From the NCBI GenBank assembly GCA_943371005.1, contig CALRTB020000014.1:13205-77204 (forward strand): 64,000 nt of DNA. Reading direction: 5' to 3'. Position numbers and translations under genes: made by a program. The notes below the pieces were generated by a model. That model saw only the letters and a list, made by a program, of their open reading frames with translations, did not search any database and was not told the DNA's origin. Of the stretch, positions 61,171-64,000 are shown piece by piece. Numbering within the stretch: the first letter of the stretch is position 1; each line of letters begins with the position of its first letter. The DNA is from MRBY01 sp943371005. Its GTDB lineage: Bacteria; Cyanobacteriota; Cyanobacteriia; Cyanobacteriales; MRBY01.

Positions 61171-61294
61171 GGGGTTATTTGGCGTTGATCAAACTCCCCA
61201 AAAAGATAGCATCTCCCTGGCTCTATCTCGCTTCACCCAGGGGACTTTGTTTTGGTCGAGGAGTATGCAACAGTGAAATTTTTACTTCACTGTT

Positions 61295-62146
61295 ATGGGG
61301 GCCAATCAAACCATGGCGATCGCCGAACAAAAAATTACCGTCGGAGACCTCACTTGGTTCTACCGCGAGACCGAAAAATTAGACAATGGCCGCCTGCCGA
61401 TCCTTTTTCTCCATGGACTGCCATCCCATAGTTATGGTTGGCGCGGTGTCATGGAACGCTTGGCCGCCGCAAATTTTTACTGTATTGCCCCGGATTGGCC
61501 CGGATCTGGTTTTTCGAGTTACCCCAGCAGTCGAGAATTTTCCTACCGAGCTGAAGCTTTTCAAGGGGCGTTAAAGGACTTTCTCGCCGCTTTAGAAATT
61601 GAGCGTTGTCACATTGTCACCCAGGGATTTCTCGGCCATGTGGGTGTTTTATTTGCCCTCAACGAACCGGAACTGTGCGATCGCCTGGTAATTCTCAATA
61701 GCCCGATCTTGCCGGGGAGTAAACTACCCTGGGTGATGCAGCAGTGGGGCTTACCCCTTGCCGGGGAGATGCTCACCCAGGATCCGCTGTTGGTAGACCG
61801 CACCCTTGAAAAAGGCAGTGGTTTCGTGATTGGTGATACCGATCTCGCCACCTACCGTAAACCCTACAAAACGAGTTCTGCCGTGGGCCGCGCCCTGATG
61901 ACCACCGTGCGTCGCTTTGATTTACCAAAGGTGTTGCTGGACTTGGGCGATCGCCTCAAAAATCGGCCTGCGCCGACCCTGTTTCTTTGGGGGACTCAAG
62001 ATCCTTGGTTAGACAATGACCAGATCGAAAACTGGGTCAAAACAGAAACCGCCCACCGTTGGGAAGCCCTGCCCGAAGCCAAGCATTATCCCCAGGAGCA
62101 TTTTCCAGAGGCGATCGCCCCTGTACTGAGTGAATTTCTCGCCTAG
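61295..62146 (+). CDS. Alpha/beta-hydrolase-fold protein lacking the nucleophile
   Basis: 283 residues. The fold is clear: FLHGLPSHSYGWR, DWPGSGFS, WGTQDPWLDN (acid) and a C-terminal His-containing stretch (HYPQEHFPE). At the nucleophile elbow, where GxSxG or a Cys/Asp is expected, the sequence is VTQGFLGHVG with Gly at residue 111. Hydrolase activity is therefore doubtful. It may bind a ligand or act as a scaffold. ATG 61313 is an alternative start. Divergent from mraY. Confidence 0.82.
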   Translation: MGANQTMAIAEQKITVGDLTWFYRETEKLDNGRLPILFLHGLPSHSYGWRGVMERLAAANFYCIAPDWPGSGFSSYPSSREFSYRAEAFQGALKDFLAALEIERCHIVTQGFLGHVGVLFALNEPELCDRLVILNSPILPGSKLPWVMQQWGLPLAGEMLTQDPLLVDRTLEKGSGFVIGDTDLATYRKPYKTSSAVGRALMTTVRRFDLPKVLLDLGDRLKNRPAPTLFLWGTQDPWLDNDQIENWVKTETAHRWEALPEAKHYPQEHFPEAIAPVLSEFLA

Positions 62147-62269
62147 GGAACCAGGGGAGCCATAAAAAAATATGAATGGCGCTAGTCGAAAACCTGATCT
62201 CAGTCCCATTTGTGAGATGATGTTGGCAATTGAAAACCTGATAACGTCATTAAGCTTTAATACATAACC

Positions 62270-62728
62270 ATGATGCTACGTTTGCGGTCAGTTTTGTCCT
62301 TGCTGTTGGTGGTCATCACCACTTTTCTCGTTAGCTGCTCTGGCCCCGCGGCCAAAGTCCCCGATACTTATACCCCTGATCGACTTGCCCAAATTCAACT
62401 GTATGCCACCCCAGTCGATGAGGCGCGCCAAGGGATGGAAACCCTTGGTAAATTTGTCCAGGAAAATAACTGGATTGATACCCGTACCTATATCCACGGG
62501 CCTCTGGGATTCCTACGTCGTGACCTCACCTACTTAGCAAATACCTTGCTGCCGAGTGATCAAAAAGCGGCGAAGAACTTCATTGATGAAATCTTTGCCC
62601 ACCTAGAACGTCTTGATGTCGCGGCCCAAAATAAAAATGAGGCAGCAACATCGACGGAATATAACAATGCCATTGCTGATTTTGATGCTTTCTTACGGTT
62701 GATCCCGAGTGATGCTGAAGCAAGCTAA
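62270..62728 (+). CDS. psbQ: Photosystem II lipoprotein PsbQ (CyanoQ)
   Basis: 152 residues with a lipobox: VITTFLVSCSG, lipidated Cys at 23. The mature four-helix part is typical (ARQGMETLGKFVQENNWIDTRTYIHGPLGFLRRDLTYLANTLLPSDQKAAKNF). It stabilises the oxygen-evolving side of PSII in the thylakoid lumen. Confidence 0.93.
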   Translation: MMLRLRSVLSLLLVVITTFLVSCSGPAAKVPDTYTPDRLAQIQLYATPVDEARQGMETLGKFVQENNWIDTRTYIHGPLGFLRRDLTYLANTLLPSDQKAAKNFIDEIFAHLERLDVAAQNKNEAATSTEYNNAIADFDAFLRLIPSDAEAS

Positions 62729-62778
62729 TTGCAGTTTCTAGAGCTTAAAAAATCCTTTGTGAAAGTAATGAGGCGGTC

Positions 62779-62795
62779 AGGCGATCGCCTTTTTT
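62779..62795 (+). terminator. HIP1-based palindrome with T-run
   Basis: AGGCGATCGCCT at 62779-62790 is a perfect palindrome followed by five T. A stem of only four pairs with a GATC loop would be weak, so function as terminator for psbQ is uncertain. Confidence 0.35.
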
Positions 62796-62806
62796 ATTGA
62801 AAAATT

Positions 62807-63331
62807 TCAGCCTACATTTGTTTTTTGGCAATAATCAGCACTGACTGTATTAAGATTTTGATTTGTATAAACACCGGTTCTTGTCATACCGATAAAACTT
62901 GAAACAACTAAACAACGTTTATAGTTTGTATTTTCGCTATAAAGTACAATTGTTCGCTTACGCTTAAATCGTCCCTGATAGTCAATCGCAATTTGATCCG
63001 TTTGATTGTAATGAATTATCACATTCTTTAAACGACGAGGGCCATCGACTGAACAAGTCGAAGAAATAGTTGGGTTTTCGGTTTGCTTAGCGGGCAATTG
63101 GATTGTACAGTCTGTACTTTTTTTAATTGCTTCTCTCTGAGAACTTTGGATCACTCCACGTAAGATATTTGCCGCTTCATTGACTCTACCCCTTTCTACA
63201 AACGCTAAAAAGCTAGGGACAGAAATTCCTGCAAGAATTCCAACAATCACTAACCCTGCTAATAATTCAAATAAGGTAAAACCATAATTTAGATTTATAC
63301 TTTTTCTGCTGACAGAGTTTTTCATCCTCAT
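62807..63331 (-). CDS. Type IV pilin-like (GspH/PilA-type) protein
   Basis: 174 residues. Class III leader MRMKNSVSRKSINLNYG followed by FTLFELLAGLVIVGILAGISVPSFLAF, with Glu at the fifth position of the mature form. Prepilin peptidase cleavage after Gly. The rest is a soluble head domain with four Cys. It is probably a minor pilin. It lacks HIP1 sites and is AT-rich. The next gene upstream is an interrupted pilin-system gene. Confidence 0.85.
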   Translation of the reverse strand: MRMKNSVSRKSINLNYGFTLFELLAGLVIVGILAGISVPSFLAFVERGRVNEAANILRGVIQSSQREAIKKSTDCTIQLPAKQTENPTISSTCSVDGPRRLKNVIIHYNQTDQIAIDYQGRFKRKRTIVLYSENTNYKRCLVVSSFIGMTRTGVYTNQNLNTVSADYCQKTNVG

Positions 63332-63516
63332 TGGCAGATAAACTCCCTAGATTTGATCTAAGTCAATCATACAATCAAATTTTGCGAGTGGTTTGTATGG
63401 GGTGGTGAAATCTAGTTAAGCCTCTCAAAAAAATAATCATTTTATTTACATTTTAAGTAAGTGGCATTAATTGATCTTGATAGATACATCGTTTTAAAGC
63501 CACATACATTAACTAC

Positions 63517-63867
63517 TTAGTAGACAATACAAGACTTCGGAGTTGTGGTGATGATACTTTGAGGCGTTAGAGAATCCCCACTAATATTTCTAGCAACGAC
63601 TGCATAGCATCTTTGTTTATTTTTAGAAGAAGTTGTAAAAATATGAGTCGCCTGTTTATCCGTGAAGATAGCATTACCATTAAAGCGTACAATTGAGGTC
63701 GAATTCTCGATATCGCTACGGTTTACTGTGGGATTACAGGATGAATTTTTGTTACTTTCGCAAGTAAAGACATAATAACGACCGGCTGGGAACGCGAAGT
63801 CCCAGGTGATGTTAACGGTGTACTCAGTTACACCATTACTGGCATTAACTGAATGAACTACTCCAGC
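63517..63867 (-). pseudogene. 3' fragment of an interrupted gene, probably minor-pilin-associated
   Basis: Open reading frame of 117 codons without a start, beginning right after the tnpB stop in the same frame. Sequence: SVNASNGVTEYTVNITWDF, FPAGRYYVFTCESNKNSS, ATHIFTTSSKNKQRCYAVVARN, ending SCIVY. It looks like the C-terminal half of a secreted protein with paired Cys, like minor pilins. The first ten or so codons come from the IS right end; the exact junction is probably near 63850. The upstream half is off the window. Confidence 0.6.
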
Positions 63868-63882
63868 CTAAGAGGCATGGAG
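63861..63882 (-). mobile_element. Right-end hairpin of IS element, overlapping tnpB stop; candidate omega-RNA 3' part
   Basis: CTCCA (63861-63865) pairs TGGAG (63878-63882) and GCC (63866-63868) pairs GGC (63874-63876), one bulged base, loop TAAGA. On the minus strand it is followed by TAGTTCAT, after which host sequence begins. TnpB guide RNAs (omega RNAs) come from the 3' end of tnpB and the right end, with the flanking host DNA as guide. Confidence 0.55.
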
Positions 63883-64000
63883 TTTCCGTCGTTTCATCGC
63901 CCCAAGTTGCCTCATGCTTCCGCAATCGGTAGAGCTTGGCGGCTCCGCGACTGAAGAGGCCAGTTCCTGACCCCTTGCCCAGGCTAAATTAACCTGAGCT
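63868..64000 (-). CDS. tnpB: TnpB (IS200/IS605-type OrfB), C-terminal end only
   Basis: 43 visible residues and stop: AQVNLAWARGQELASSVAEP, then CGSMRQLGAMKRRKLHAS. The tail form (GSMRQLGAMKRRKL...AS at the end) resembles the C-terminal extensions of cyanobacterial TnpB/OrfB proteins of IS200/IS605-type elements. The catalytic part is off the window, so function cannot be confirmed. The stop lies within a hairpin marking the right end of the element. Confidence 0.6.
   Translation of the reverse strand, partial: AQVNLAWARGQELASSVAEPPSSTDCGSMRQLGAMKRRKLHAS

Noticed and set aside
1..64000. GCGATCGC repeats as regulatory sites or mobile repeats
   Set aside because: This is HIP1, spread through coding and non-coding DNA as in most cyanobacteria; individual copies carry no specific signal.
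1..64000. CRISPR arrays, tRNA or rRNA genes
   Set aside because: No regularly spaced direct repeats and no cloverleaf-like sequence with a recognisable T-loop in the gaps that I examined by eye.

Overview
The window is chromosomal DNA from a unicellular cyanobacterium. It carries the chlorophyll gene chlB, allophycocyanin-type apcF, psbQ, a crtD-like carotenoid gene, ntcB/glnA nitrogen genes, a cyanobacterial hfq next to dapF, and very many copies of the HIP1 octamer GCGATCGC. The truncated hemoglobin at 45604-45978 matches my memory of GlbN from Synechococcus (Picosynechococcus) sp. PCC 7002 except for a few residues, and it has the same heme-ligand numbering (H46, H70, H117). The source is therefore most likely a close relative of PCC 7002. 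No tRNA, rRNA or CRISPR array was seen.

Layout. 1-8.3 kb: 3' part of an htrA protease, fmt, chlB, a cobQ-like gene without catalytic residues, a Fur regulator with a FecE/BtuD-type ABC ATPase, and a CRR6-like NDH-1 assembly factor. 8.26-9.6 kb: an AT-rich, HIP1-free insert with a HEPN-like gene and a 121-bp inverted-repeat element. 9.6-14.6 kb: cysE, ubiB-like kinase, a thioredoxin-CcdA fusion and a [2Fe-2S] protein. 14.7-21.7 kb: an iron region of feoA-feoB, a DUF5132-like protein, an HMA-like protein, an unusual P1B-type ATPase and a ferritin-like protein, all on the minus strand. This recalls the gene content of ferrosome (fez) clusters. 22-35 kb: peptidase M23, hfq/dapF, two tandem paralogous GAF kinases, a YebC-family gene, an Hpt-less CheA with two receiver domains, SpoIID-like, hisF and an SLH protein.

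35-42 kb holds nitrogen and light genes: ntcB and glnA, each behind a good NtcA-activated promoter, with apcF, an RNA-binding protein, a deacetylase-like gene, a lone urtE, a cyclophilin and a YefM-YoeB pair with its own operator. 42-53 kb: crtD, ffh, glbN, an orphan Dam methylase, a HEAT-repeat protein, a TrpD-family gene, ilvA and a glycosyltransferase. Between the glycosyltransferase gene and trxA lies a complete Yfr1 small RNA gene with promoter, ultraconserved loop and terminator. 53-62 kb: hypotheticals, a 58-codon gene, hemC, tyrS, pbp2, mraY and psbQ. 62.8-64 kb: minor pilin genes, one of them interrupted by an IS200/IS605-type element whose tnpB runs off the window.

Most of the window is ordinary core genome. 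The parts most worth follow-up are the iron cluster, the HEPN-like island, Yfr1, the NtcA promoters, the pseudoenzyme candidates and the IS/TnpB junction.
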